Shown piece by piece: positions 1-8,798 of a stretch of 56,693 nucleotides of DNA. Location of the stretch: the NCBI RefSeq assembly GCF_003097615.1, contig NZ_QCZG01000025.1, forward strand, positions 1 through 56,693, given 5' to 3'. The position numbers were made by a program, and so were the translations under genes. Within the stretch, counting starts at the first letter, position 1, and each line of letters begins with the position of its first letter. Origin of the DNA: Pueribacillus theae (lineage in GTDB: Bacteria; Bacillota; Bacilli; Bacillales; UBA6769). The notes beneath the pieces are model-generated. The model had not been told where the DNA came from. It ran no database searches and was given only the letters and a program-made list of their open reading frames with translations.

Positions 1-64
1 CTCGAGGCACAATTGTTTCATAGCGTTTTGTGCCTTGAGCGAAGCGAAAGGAATGGATATAAAC

Positions 65-451
65 ATGGAAAGCACTTTTAAACCAAATGGATATAATTCA
101 TTGTCTCCTTATTTTGTAGTAGACGGTGCTCAGAAATTTGTTGACTTGATGGTGAATTTGTTTAATGCAAAAGAACTGAGACGATATGATATGCCTGATG
201 GAACAATCATGCATCTGGAAATTCAGATTGACGATACTGTGATTATGGTTGGGGATTCTTCGGAACAATTCCCGACGAATCATTTACTAGTTCATGTTTA
301 TGTTTCTAATGTAGATGAAGTGTTTAGTAAAGCACTTGAGTTAGGGTGTGCTCCTATCGAAGAACCTAAGGAAAGAGAAGGGGATCCCGATAGAAGAGGG
401 TCATTTCGAGACTTTGCAGGAAACATTTGGTCTGTCGCGACCCAAATCTAG
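65..451 (+). CDS. VOC-family (glyoxalase/PhnB-like) protein
   Basis: A cytosolic protein of the vicinal oxygen chelate superfamily, the fold of glyoxalases, PhnB-like proteins and bleomycin-resistance proteins. The PhnB-like pattern is visible: a beta-alpha-beta unit starting with LSPYFVVDGAQKFVDLM, a middle segment ending in VGDSS, and a C-terminal half closing with RDFAGNIWSVAT. The reading frame is open from a TTG at 35, but the AAGGA at 48-52 favours the ATG at 65, giving about 128 residues, normal for a single-unit VOC protein. No substrate can be named. The ATG at 53 is an alternative start. Confidence 0.8.
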   Translation: MESTFKPNGYNSLSPYFVVDGAQKFVDLMVNLFNAKELRRYDMPDGTIMHLEIQIDDTVIMVGDSSEQFPTNHLLVHVYVSNVDEVFSKALELGCAPIEEPKEREGDPDRRGSFRDFAGNIWSVATQI

Positions 452-774
452 CGATCCATAAGTGGTACTTCAACTTGAACTGGAGGTATTAGATGCTTGG
501 AAATAATTTTTGAATGCCTTATTCTTCTGAAACCACCGTATCCATACATATTTCCACTGTGAAACTGCTTGACCGACTCTGTCGTCTAGTGGATGGCGTT
601 TCCACCACCTAAGTACTCTAACCGATGTTTATCGAGAACGTATTTTATAAGATTCTCGGCTTATTTTTGTTTTAGACCTCTATTTTTGATTGGCGGAAAA
701 AAATCCCACACCGTGAAACTTTTACGTTCGAATGTGTGTCTTACTATCAAATACAAGCTTAAAGGAGAATCTGG
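452..774. other. Intergenic region with one hairpin
   Basis: About 320 bases without a convincing gene. A 61-codon frame at 593-778 has no ribosome binding site and an unlikely composition. The only structure seen is the hairpin listed at 633-667. Confidence 0.5.
633..667 (+). terminator. Weak intrinsic terminator
   Basis: CGAGAA at 633-638 pairs with TTCTCG at 653-658 across a 14-base loop, and a T-rich run follows. It could end transcription from the VOC gene. The stem is short and AT-flanked. Confidence 0.45.
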
Positions 775-1155
775 ATGAAAAGGCTATTGGTTTTCTTTCT
801 TCTGATAAGTAGTATGCTCGTTGTCACAGGCTGCGGTAGCAATAAAAGTGATACAAGCGAGAAAGATACAGGCGTTTCAATCCGTGGAACAATTGAAGAA
901 GTAGAAGAATTAAAAGGGGTTGAGGGCAAACAAATTTTAGTCGAAGGAGAAAAGGAGAAAGACACTGAGTACGATAAAGCAAGCGTGAAAGTAACGGAGG
1001 ATACGAAAGTTTTCTCGTTAAAAGATGGCGAAAAGGTTAAGGCATTGATGCAGGAATTACAAAAAGGACTGCTTGTTGAAGTTATATTTGTCGGTTCGGT
1101 TGCTGAGTCATATCCAGTTCAGGCGACAGCTAGTCAAATTATCATTTTGAAATAG
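775..1155 (+). CDS. Small lipoprotein, YobA/DUF3221-like
   Basis: A predicted secreted, lipid-anchored protein of 126 residues. Residues 1-19 form a lipoprotein signal peptide (charged MKR, hydrophobic core) ending in the lipobox VTGC with Cys20 as the lipidated residue. A Ser/Asp/Lys-rich linker follows. From about residue 34 there is a compact beta-rich domain (GTIEEVEELKG, VKVTEDTKVF, LVEVIFVG) of the OB-like type seen in DUF3221/YobA lipoproteins of Bacillus. An AAAGGAG at 761-767 sits 7 bases before the ATG, so the start is firm. Function unknown; the family assignment is by pattern and moderate. Confidence 0.7.
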   Translation: MKRLLVFFLLISSMLVVTGCGSNKSDTSEKDTGVSIRGTIEEVEELKGVEGKQILVEGEKEKDTEYDKASVKVTEDTKVFSLKDGEKVKALMQELQKGLLVEVIFVGSVAESYPVQATASQIIILK

Positions 1156-1192
1156 ATTTACATTATCAGAAATATTAGGGGGTTATGATTAA

Positions 1193-1696
1193 TGAAAGTG
1201 ATTTCAAAAGTAAATGCAAGTAAAGACATTCCTTTATTGCAGTTTAATTATTTTTCCAACGGCAGAGGAAGAACCTAATTTTCAAATTCAAGATTTTATC
1301 CGTGAAAGATGAAAATGTATTGCTTGATAAACAGGCTGAAATTGACAACTATTTAGAAGATGAAGGTAAGAAAGAGTTAAAGAAAAGAGGCTTTAATGTC
1401 ACACACGGTACTTACTAATGATGTAGTTAGTTGAGGTCGGCATCACCCCATATGAAGAAAGTTATGCACAATTCCTTTATGAAAAATTCGGACGAAAAAA
1501 TATCAAGGTAGGTGAACAGGCAGTAACCTACGGTTCTGCTTTAATAGAAAATGACAGCGCCTCTCAAACGATAAGCGCAAACATTAATTCACCCACTAAT
1601 TCCATCCAATCATATTTATTGCATACACTAGTAGGAGTTATTATTTTAGTATGTCTTATGATTACGATGTGCAAATTGAATTTTTCCAAGAAGTAA
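1193..1696 (+). pseudogene. Decayed single-pass membrane protein gene
   Basis: Three collinear coding pieces lie in different frames: a start with MKVISKVNASKD at 1193, a middle piece from about 1281 (ILSVKDENVLLDKQAEID), and a third from 1430 (GITPYEESYAQFLYEKFGRK) ending at TAA 1694-1696. The third piece ends with a hydrophobic stretch (about LLHTLVGVIILVCLMIT) and a basic tail, as in a C-terminal membrane anchor. Stops and frame changes between the pieces argue for a dead gene. The family is not recognised. The preceding lipoprotein may once have been its partner, but only adjacency suggests that. Confidence 0.55.
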
Positions 1697-1860
1697 TAAC
1701 AATCCAATTTATTCTTCTGCCAAATCTCCGACTCTTATAAATTCAATATAACGCAAATGAATAAATATGCAAAACAAGGAGTTTATCCATTAGGGGTTGA
1801 GACCCCCGTAGTTTCGCACTTCGTACACGAACAGAACTTGAGGTTTTTCTATAAAAATAT

Positions 1861-2532
1861 CTACTGGTTCTTATATTTATTTTGATAGGAAGCAAGTTGA
1901 TCCGCAGGAGAATATACAGAATCACCATGGCAAATTTCTAGTCGCTTCGGATTTAAATCTAATAAAATACTACTGCTTCGTATTGCCTCTTGCATATCCG
2001 CAGTAAAAATGGGCATAGGACGTTTAAGATTTCCATTCTTCGAGGTAAACAAGTCTCCGGCGAGCAGCACTTGATCTTTTTCATGGTAATAAGCTACATG
2101 ACCTGGTGAGTGGCCCGGAGTGAAGTAAGGCTTTAGACCGCCTATCGTGTGAAAATTTCCTTGTTCATTTTGCTGTAAAGCTTGCGACAATCCCTTTGTA
2201 ACGAATTGCACAGCCTTCTTTCTGCGTGGGTATGGCAAATCCCCTTCCATATAGGGAATTTCAATACGATGAGCATATACAGGAACGGGATAAGTTTGTA
2301 AGATCCGTTTTATTGAGCCTACATGGTCAGAATGTCCGTGGGTCAGTAAAATTCTTTTCAGCGGACCCGCTTGCAGCCTCTTAATAAATTTCAAAATTCC
2401 ATTCGCCATTTGCGGTATTCCTGCATCGATTAAAGTAACTCCGTCCTCGTCAATAACAATCCACACATGAATAGGAATCATTATCCACGTTTTTAAACTC
2501 CAAATATGATCCGAAATTTGCGTGGCTTTCAT
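1861..2532 (-). CDS. Metallo-beta-lactamase-fold hydrolase
   Basis: A cytosolic MBL-fold metallohydrolase of 223 residues. The zinc motif HGHSDH lies at residues 65-70, followed by further ligands in the conserved spacing (PGHSPGHVAYY, then LLAGDLF, then CHGDS near the C terminus). This is the general layout of glyoxalase II/YqgX-like and lactonase-like members, whose substrates are thioesters, lactones or phosphoesters; the particular substrate cannot be read. The ATG at 2532 overlaps the stop of the upstream frame (TAATG), implying coupled translation with the TetR-like remnant. Confidence 0.85.
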   Translation of the reverse strand: MKATQISDHIWSLKTWIMIPIHVWIVIDEDGVTLIDAGIPQMANGILKFIKRLQAGPLKRILLTHGHSDHVGSIKRILQTYPVPVYAHRIEIPYMEGDLPYPRRKKAVQFVTKGLSQALQQNEQGNFHTIGGLKPYFTPGHSPGHVAYYHEKDQVLLAGDLFTSKNGNLKRPMPIFTADMQEAIRSSSILLDLNPKRLEICHGDSVYSPADQLASYQNKYKNQ

Positions 2533-2990
2533 TAGCTATTCTCCTTTTTTCCTAATTTACTCTTAAAGCCAATCAGCAGGACTTCTACAGCTTCATCAAA
2601 CGTTGTACCCAATCTTTCCATAAGTTCCTCAGGGGATTCCTTAGAAAAAGTATACGTCCCTACTATGCCTTGCAGGGTAAAGAAAAAGATACGGCTATAA
2701 GATAGCAGACGGGTGTCTTCTTGTGCAATTTGTAAGCTTTCTCGGAGGGATTTCATCAGTAATTCAAATAATTCGTTTCGCAGTTGATTGATTTCAAGCT
2801 CCGGTTGTTTATCATCGACCTGTCCCGCTTTAATATTGAAAAAAATAGTGTACATATTTCGGTTCAATAAACAAAATTGGCGGTTCGAGAGGGAATTGAT
2901 ACGATTCAACTTCAAAAAGAAAATTTGGAATATGGTTGATAAAAAGAAAAAGCTACAAGCACAGGGGCAAATTACAAGAAGGCGAAGCAA
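2532..2990 (-). pseudogene. TetR-type regulator remnant lacking its HTH
   Basis: The C-terminal half (about 2532-2870) reads as an all-helical ligand/dimer domain typical of TetR regulators, with SYSRIFFFTLQGIVGTYTF and SPEELMERLGTTFDEAVEVLL. The upstream part of the open frame is Cys/Phe-rich and does not contain the expected N-terminal helix-turn-helix, so the gene is probably truncated or frameshifted near 2880. It overlaps the MBL gene start (TAATG) and once may have controlled it. The TetR assignment rests on the C-terminal pattern only. Confidence 0.45.
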
Positions 2991-3110
2991 AAACCCATTG
3001 ACATAATCTACCGATCCTTTTAAAATAAAAGAGAAGTTTCATAACATTTAATAAAAACTGCCTAAGTTTGATGGCAATTCAATGCCCGAATTGTTTCTCG
3101 AACTGTTAAG

Positions 3111-3162
3111 CCAGTAAATTGCATGTATCCTGTCCATCAGTGCATGCTATTTACTGGTTTTT
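3111..3162 (+). terminator. Intrinsic terminator
   Basis: CCAGTAAATTGCATG (3111-3125) pairs imperfectly with CATGCTATTTACTGG, which is followed by TTTTT (3158-3162). It lies just upstream of the CoA-transferase gene and insulates it from anything upstream on the plus strand. Confidence 0.75.
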
Positions 3163-3192
3163 AGTTTTGGACAAAGGAAAGAAGGTGAGAAG

Positions 3193-4380
3193 ATGAGCGG
3201 ACCTTTAGTTGGAATTAAAGTTCTCGATTTAAGCCGGGTGCTTGCCGGCCCATACTGCACGATGACCTTAGGCGATCTTGGCGCTGACGTGATTAAGGTA
3301 GAATCGCCAGGCGGAAGCGACGATACACGTCATTGGGGACCGCCATTCCAAAACAATGTAAGTGCCTACTATTTATGCGCGAACCGCAACAAAAGGGCAA
3401 TTACAGTCAACTTGAAATCGGAAAAAGGACGTCAAATTATTAAAGATTTAGCGAAGCAGTCAGATGTATTAATCCATAATTTTAAATATGGTACGATGGA
3501 AAAGTGGGGATTGGATTACGATAGCTTAAAATCTATCAATCCTGGCTTGATCTATTGCGGAATCACCGGATTTGGCAAAACAGGCCCCTATAAGCATCTG
3601 CCTGGCTATGACTTCGTTATTCAAGCGATGAGTGGGCTGATGAGCATCACAGGTACTGAAGAATCAGGTCCAATGAAAGTAGGTGTTGCGATTTCTGATG
3701 TGTTGACTGGGATGAATGCGGTGATTGGCATTTTAGCTGCGCTTAACGAGAGGAATCAGTCCGGTTTGGGGCAAAGCATCGATTTAGCTTTATTTGATTC
3801 ACAAGTAAGCGCGCTCGTAAACGCAGCCAGCAATTACCTTGTTTCCGGAAAAGTACCGAAACGTTTGGGGAATGAGCATCCAAATATTGTTCCTTACCAA
3901 ACATTTAAGACAAAAGATCGTGAAATGGCCATCGCTGTCGGGAATGACGGCCAGTTCAAGCGTATGTGTTCAGCCATGGGATTGGACAGCCTCCCATCAG
4001 ATGAGCGTTTTCTAACGAATGAAAAACGTTTGGAAAATAGGAAAGTTTTGACATCGATTCTTTCCGATGCGTTTCAACAAGAAAATGCTTCACATTGGCA
4101 ATCGTTACTAAACCAAGCGGGAGTACCATGTGGTCCAATCAATGACATGAAAGCCGTTTTTGATGAAGAACAAATCCAGGCACGAAATATGCTTGTCGAA
4201 GTTGACCATCCTGAAGCAGGGAAAGTTTCACTCGTTGGCAGCCCGATTCATTACTCTCGGACGCCGGTTTCGGTAAGGAAACACCCGCCGATGGTTGGTG
4301 AACATACAGAAGAAGTGTTGAAAGAGCTTGGTTTGAAAGAATATGAAATCAATTCATTAAAGGCTGAAAAAGTTATTTGA
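3193..4380 (+). CDS. Type III (CaiB/BaiF) CoA-transferase
   Basis: A cytosolic class III CoA-transferase that moves CoA between an acyl-CoA donor and a carboxylic acid, probably activating the substrate of the catabolic cluster. The 395-residue length is normal. Visible family marks are the N-terminal GIKVLDLSRVLAGPYCT, the ADVIKVESPGG segment, the GFGKTGPYKHLPGYD region, and the expected catalytic aspartate at residue 169 (AISDVLTGM), matching the position in formyl-CoA transferase. RBS GAAGGTGAG precedes the ATG. The acyl-CoA dehydrogenase 63 bases downstream suggests succinyl-CoA:dicarboxylate or similar transfer, but the true acid is unknown. Confidence 0.9.
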   Translation: MSGPLVGIKVLDLSRVLAGPYCTMTLGDLGADVIKVESPGGSDDTRHWGPPFQNNVSAYYLCANRNKRAITVNLKSEKGRQIIKDLAKQSDVLIHNFKYGTMEKWGLDYDSLKSINPGLIYCGITGFGKTGPYKHLPGYDFVIQAMSGLMSITGTEESGPMKVGVAISDVLTGMNAVIGILAALNERNQSGLGQSIDLALFDSQVSALVNAASNYLVSGKVPKRLGNEHPNIVPYQTFKTKDREMAIAVGNDGQFKRMCSAMGLDSLPSDERFLTNEKRLENRKVLTSILSDAFQQENASHWQSLLNQAGVPCGPINDMKAVFDEEQIQARNMLVEVDHPEAGKVSLVGSPIHYSRTPVSVRKHPPMVGEHTEEVLKELGLKEYEINSLKAEKVI

Positions 4381-4443
4381 GTTTACGAAATTTACTCTAT
4401 TAAAGAGTATTTCATCATATACAAAAAAATTGGAGGGAATGCA

Positions 4444-5637
4444 ATGGATTTTAATCTTTCAAAAGAACAAGAAATGCTTAGAGACATGGTTCGCAGCTTC
4501 GTAGACAAGGAAATCAACCCATACATGAAAGAATGGGACGAACAAGGCCATTTTGACATGGGGATTATGAAACGCCTTGGCGAACTTGATTTGATGGGTG
4601 TATGCATCCCTGAAGAATACGGTGGAGCTGGCATGGATTACAACTCGCTTGCGATTGTCTGTGAAGAGCTTGAGCGTGGTGATACCGCTTACCGTACTGC
4701 TGTTTCTGTGCATACTGGACTTAACAGCATGACGCTTCTCCAATGGGGGACTGAAGAGCAAAAACAAAAATACCTTGTCCCTCAAGCAAAAGGCGAAAAA
4801 TTCGGCGCTTTCGGCTTAACTGAGCCTAACGCAGGTTCTGACGTTGCGGCAATGAACACGACAGCAACAAAAGAAGGCGACTACTACGTATTAAACGGCC
4901 AAAAAACATGGATTTCTCTCTGTGATGTCGCTGATCATTTCCTTGTGTTCGCTTATACTGACAAAAGTAAAAAACACCGTGGCATCTCTGCATTCATTGT
5001 CGAACGCACTTGGGAAGGCTTCTCATCTAAAGCCATTAAAGGAAAACTCGGTATTCGCGGAGGAAACACCGGAGAATTGTTCTTCGATAACGTAAAAGTT
5101 CCGAAAGAAAACTTGCTCGGAGAAGAAGGCGAAGGCTTCAAAATTGCCATGTCAGCGCTTGACAATGGACGTTTTACAGTAGCGGCAGGCGCTTGCGGCA
5201 TCATCTCCGCTTGTTTGGAAGAAAGTGTGAAATACTGTGAAGAGCGTAAAACATTTGGTGTAGAAATCGGCCAGCATCAACTTGTCAAACAAATGATCGC
5301 AAACATGGAAGCAAAACTTCACATGAGCCGCCTTCTTGTCTATCGTGCTGGCGAGCTTAAAAACGCAGGAAAACGCAACACGAGAGAAACATCACTTGCA
5401 AAATGGCAAGCATGTAACTTTGCGAACGAGTCTGCAAATGATGCCGTTCAAATTCACGGCGCATACGGATACTCAAACGAATATCCAGTCGAACGCCATC
5501 TTAGAAACTCAAAAGCTCCAGTGATTTACGAAGGAACTCGTGAAATTCACACGCTCATGCAAGCAGACTACGTACTTGGCTACCGTGAAGACAAACCACT
5601 CCGTAAAATGCTTCCGGCATGGAAAGGAAACGAGTAA
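4444..5637 (+). CDS. Acyl-CoA dehydrogenase
   Basis: An FAD-dependent acyl-CoA dehydrogenase of 397 residues that introduces an alpha,beta double bond in an acyl-CoA and passes electrons to ETF. The domain order is complete: N-terminal helical domain, middle beta domain with FGAFGLTEPNAGSD and NGQKTWIS, C-terminal helical domain with RKTFGVEIGQHQLV and the IYEGTREIH segment, whose Glu is the usual catalytic base in glutaryl-CoA and short-chain members. RBS TTGGAGGG lies 5 bases before the ATG. It follows the CoA-transferase and ends at a strong hairpin, so these two genes form an operon. Substrate class (short-chain or glutaryl-like) is inferred only. Confidence 0.93.
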   Translation: MDFNLSKEQEMLRDMVRSFVDKEINPYMKEWDEQGHFDMGIMKRLGELDLMGVCIPEEYGGAGMDYNSLAIVCEELERGDTAYRTAVSVHTGLNSMTLLQWGTEEQKQKYLVPQAKGEKFGAFGLTEPNAGSDVAAMNTTATKEGDYYVLNGQKTWISLCDVADHFLVFAYTDKSKKHRGISAFIVERTWEGFSSKAIKGKLGIRGGNTGELFFDNVKVPKENLLGEEGEGFKIAMSALDNGRFTVAAGACGIISACLEESVKYCEERKTFGVEIGQHQLVKQMIANMEAKLHMSRLLVYRAGELKNAGKRNTRETSLAKWQACNFANESANDAVQIHGAYGYSNEYPVERHLRNSKAPVIYEGTREIHTLMQADYVLGYREDKPLRKMLPAWKGNE

Positions 5638-5673
5638 ATCTAACTTTTTTATAAAATGAATGCTAGCATCATA

Positions 5674-5726
5674 AACCGTCCTATGGTATATCTTATATAG
5701 ATTGATCATAGGACGGTGGTTTTTTT
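5674..5726 (+). terminator. Intrinsic terminator overlapping the next gene start
   Basis: AACCGTCCTATG (5674-5685) pairs with CATAGGACGGT (5707-5717), followed after GG by a run of seven T. The 3' arm contains the purine-rich stretch that would serve as ribosome binding site of the DUF3870 gene, so terminator and translation start are interlocked. Confidence 0.8.
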
Positions 5727-6039
5727 GGAAATCATTCATACATATTTTGTAGCAGGGCACGCAAGGCTTCCACAAGGAATGGCCGCAAAAAGCGTCTTTG
5801 ATACGCTAACCATTACAGCTGAAATTGACAAGAAATACGGCGTTATCCTCGAAGCATCTTGTACACTGGCAACAGAGCATGGCCGGGATTTTATTGGCAG
5901 CCTGCTCCGTGGAATTAGTTTGAAAGATGGTGTGGATTATCCAGTCCGCCTTATCGAAGAACATTATAAAGGCAAAGCAACAAATGCCCTTGTCGCAGCA
6001 TTTAAAGACTTGCATGCGAAGTATGAAGAAACGTTATAA
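5725..6039 (+). CDS. DUF3870-domain protein
   Basis: A small cytosolic protein of about 104 residues. YFVAGHARLPQGMAAK near the N terminus and GISLKDGVDYPVRLIEEHYKG near the middle match the DUF3870 family, found near CoA-ester metabolism genes in Firmicutes and of unknown function. Start choice is uncertain: a GTG at 5716 lies inside the terminator stem, while the TTG at 5725 is preceded by GGACGGTGG at suitable distance, so TTG is preferred. The gene stands directly behind the terminator of the CoA-transferase/dehydrogenase operon and would be read by read-through or a promoter not seen. Confidence 0.7.
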   Translation: MEIIHTYFVAGHARLPQGMAAKSVFDTLTITAEIDKKYGVILEASCTLATEHGRDFIGSLLRGISLKDGVDYPVRLIEEHYKGKATNALVAAFKDLHAKYEETL

Positions 6040-6202
6040 AACTTCTCGAAGAGTTTTTTGAGAAGTTTATACAATGGGATAGAAGGTTTATATATACCTA
6101 AGAAACCCTATGTGATTCCGAATAGACAAACAGAAGACAAAGTGCTGTTTAATAAAAAGAAAGAACTACCTCCTTTTAATATCTAAGGAAGCAGTTCTTA
6201 TA
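6040..6202. other. Convergent intergenic region with hairpins
   Basis: Two stem-loops are visible: AACTTCTC...GAGAAGTTT just after the DUF3870 stop, and AACTACCTCCTT...AAGGAAGCAGTTCTT at about 6164-6199. The latter is followed on the minus strand by a T-rich run and probably ends the symporter transcript. Confidence 0.6.
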
Positions 6203-7324
6203 TTAACCAGCTAATGTAAGAGGCCAATAGTAGAATACGAATGTGATCACGATAATGAGTACGCCGCTAATCATTAAATACGCTGGATATTTGCGAGTAA
6301 TTGCCATTTCTTTCTCTTCATTTTCGTCTATTGAGCGCTGATGCAATCGTTCTTGATATGCCCGTTCCTCTTCTGTAATCGTTCCAAAACGGGAACCAAT
6401 CATTAGAGTAATGCCACTAAGTATAACTCCGATAATTACGGGATTTAAATACACTGGCAGTGCAACGCCCCATTTTCCAAGTAATTCTCCGAAAATAACC
6501 CCGAGAAATCCTATAATAATACTCCAAAAGGCGCCTTCTTTTGTTACCTTTTTAGAAAATACGCTGGAAAATGCGACAGGCCCCCACGAAGCAGCAAATA
6601 AAGTTGCCGCGAAATAGCCAATCCACATAACAGATGGTGGCTGCCATAGGCCGATTAGTAGAATAATAATACTGATGATAACCATGGAAATCCGGCTTAC
6701 ATTTAATAAAGTCCTATCTGAATAGCTTGTACCGCGTGATTGCTCAAGAATATCTCTGGCGATGCTGCTTCCAATTAATTGTAAGAAAGTTGCACAGGAT
6801 GAAAGCGCTGCTGCCATAATTCCGCTAACTATAATTACACCAAGCCATGTTGGGACAATATTCATTGCTGCCCATATAAATACTTTTTCTGTTGGGTCTA
6901 TGTCAGGTTTAATATTGTTAACGGTTGTAATACTAAGATGTAAAAATAAATAAATAGTGATAATTGAAATCATCGCCCATACACCTGAACGAATGGCTAC
7001 ATGTTCATTTTTTGCCATTAAATAACGGCTGCTTTGCCAAGGGCTAATTGCGACAACGGATCCCCAAACTAAGCCTAAAATGATAGCCCAAATAATGACT
7101 TCAGCCGGTGTTCCCATATACGCGTTCGGACCTGTAATGCCATGCCAACTTAATAAATCAGGTTTTTCAACAACTTTCGTAGCGTTAATTATAGCATCAG
7201 GAAATCCGCCTGTTGCTTTCATGATAAAGGGGAATGAAACATAAGCTGCCACTGAAAAGGTTGGCGAAGATTTTACAGTTGGCATTCGCATGAGCTCAGT
7301 CGACATGACGATGGACGGAACCAT
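6203..7324 (-). pseudogene. Sodium:solute symporter, 5'-truncated
   Basis: This encodes the C-terminal about 370 residues of a sodium:solute symporter (SSS family, pantothenate/proline/acetate permease type), an inner-membrane cation-coupled transporter. Many hydrophobic helices are visible, with SSS-like segments WGSVVAISPWQSSRYLMAK and SGIMAAALSSCATFLQLIGSSIARDI. Family members are about 480-550 residues and begin with several helices that are missing here. No ribosome binding site or start fits at 7324. The upstream DNA belongs to a different, divergent gene remnant, so the 5' part was deleted. It is unlikely to make a working transporter. Confidence 0.75.
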
Positions 7325-7362
7325 ATTAAAAGATGCTGTGCAAATCGTAGAGTTCCCTTGTT

Positions 7363-7783
7363 GATAAGATCCGTGTCCATTTCATTAATGTAACAGCAGG
7401 TGATTCAAGCACATACGCAGGTCAAACCCATATCGTTCCCCCTCACCAATTAAACATGCCTATCTCTCCCCCATGCGTTCAAAATTCGAACCAATGAATA
7501 TATGAAAAAACTTTACGAATGCAATATTAAAATGAAGACTCACCATGATTTTGGCGGAATTAAAAATGGAAAAGTTGTTATCAGAAACCTTTTTTCACAT
7601 GAAAAAGAAGAAATGGATCAGTGGGATTCGATTGTGCTTTCTCTTGGTCGTGTTCCTAACATTGAGTTATATGAAGAAATTAAAGATTTAGCGCCTGTAG
7701 TAAAACCGATAGGGGATTGCTTGGCGCCACGTACAATTGAAGAAGCAACTTTAGAAGGACAGCTAGCGATTTTGAAAATGTAA
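7363..7783 (+). pseudogene. 2,4-dienoyl-CoA reductase / NADH:flavin oxidoreductase remnant
   Basis: Two pieces of one Old Yellow Enzyme plus FAD-domain protein remain. Piece one (from 7363) reads INVTAGDSSTYAGQTHIVPP, the end of the FMN barrel region of such reductases. Piece two (7502-7783) carries the C-terminal NAD/FAD domain, with DSIVLSLGRVPN and IGDCLAPRTIEEATLEG. The frames differ and some 300 residues between and before them are absent. The normal protein is about 650 residues. It is a decayed gene that once fitted the acyl-CoA catabolic cluster. Confidence 0.75.
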
Positions 7784-7899
7784 AGAATAAATTAAGGTAG
7801 ATCGTTTTCTTTCCGGGACATTGTTGGCTAAAATGATAAAGAGGGAATTTTAAATAAAGAAAGAATGTTTAAAGGACAATATCTTTGGGAGGAAGGCAG

Positions 7900-8772
7900 A
7901 TGAAGCTTGCCACTGCAGTAATAAATGGAAAACCAACAATTGGAGTCATCATTGGAGAAACATTTTTTGATTTGCATGCCGCTACAAATGGCTCTTTGCC
8001 AAAAACGATGCTCGAAGCGATTCGCCTAGGTGACGATTTTATTAAAAAAGTAACAGAGTTGCAAGAAACAATGGATGGTAAAGGGATTCCTCTTTCAGAA
8101 ATCAAACTTCTTGCACCAATTCCAAGACCGGCAAAAAATATTTTTTGCGTTGGAAAAAACTACGTTGATCACGCGATTGAAATGGGCAGCAAAGATGATA
8201 TCCCGACAGCGCCGATGGTTTTTTCAAAAACGCCGACAACTGTTATTGGCCCCAATGAACGGATCCCCCTTCATAAAGAAGTGACTGAACAGCTCGATTA
8301 TGAAGGGGAGCTGGCTGTTATTATAGGAAAACGGGGCAAGGCAATCAAACGGGAAGAGGCAATGGACTATGTTTTTGGCTATACCATTATTAATGATGTG
8401 ACCGCAAGGGATTTGCAAAAGCGCCATAAACAATTTTTGATCGGAAAAAGTCTTGATGGTTCTTGCCCAATGGGTCCTGTTATTGTGCATAAGTCACAAA
8501 TTACAGATCCGCACGACTTAAAAATTGTGACAAAGATAAACGGGGAGGTGCGCCAAAACGCTTCAACTTCACAGTTTATCTTCGACATACCAGAACTGAT
8601 TTCCGTGTTATCAAAGGGAATGACCTTGGAGCCGGGAGATATTATCGCTACAGGAACACCTTCTGGTGTAGGGGCAGGATTTAATCCGCCGAAGGTGCTT
8701 TCTGCTGGCGATGTTGTGGAAATTACAATTGAAGGGATTGGCACTTTAGCAAATAGGGTAGACACCGAGTAA
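7900..8772 (+). CDS. Fumarylacetoacetate hydrolase-family protein
   Basis: A cytosolic FAH-fold protein of 290 residues. Members hydrolyse or decarboxylate/isomerise beta-diketo acids in aromatic or sugar-acid breakdown. The C-terminal FAH domain (about residues 70-290) has KNIFCVGKNYVDHAIEMG, the metal-binding acidic cluster DYEGELAVIIG, and FGYTIINDVTARDLQ, then GDIIATGTPSGVG. GGGAGGAAGG is 4 bases before the ATG at 7900, so the longer TTG start at 7885 is rejected. It leads a three-gene run with the aldehyde dehydrogenase and SDR. Substrate not determinable. Confidence 0.9.
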   Translation: MKLATAVINGKPTIGVIIGETFFDLHAATNGSLPKTMLEAIRLGDDFIKKVTELQETMDGKGIPLSEIKLLAPIPRPAKNIFCVGKNYVDHAIEMGSKDDIPTAPMVFSKTPTTVIGPNERIPLHKEVTEQLDYEGELAVIIGKRGKAIKREEAMDYVFGYTIINDVTARDLQKRHKQFLIGKSLDGSCPMGPVIVHKSQITDPHDLKIVTKINGEVRQNASTSQFIFDIPELISVLSKGMTLEPGDIIATGTPSGVGAGFNPPKVLSAGDVVEITIEGIGTLANRVDTE

Positions 8773-8798
8773 AAGTATAATTTTAAGGAGGAAGACGC

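Noticed and set aside
593-778. A 61-residue protein gene
   Set aside because: No ribosome binding site, odd composition, and it covers a terminator hairpin.
2788-3006. A small plus-strand gene
   Set aside because: It is the complement of the TetR-like remnant, with no initiation signal, and is not recognisable.
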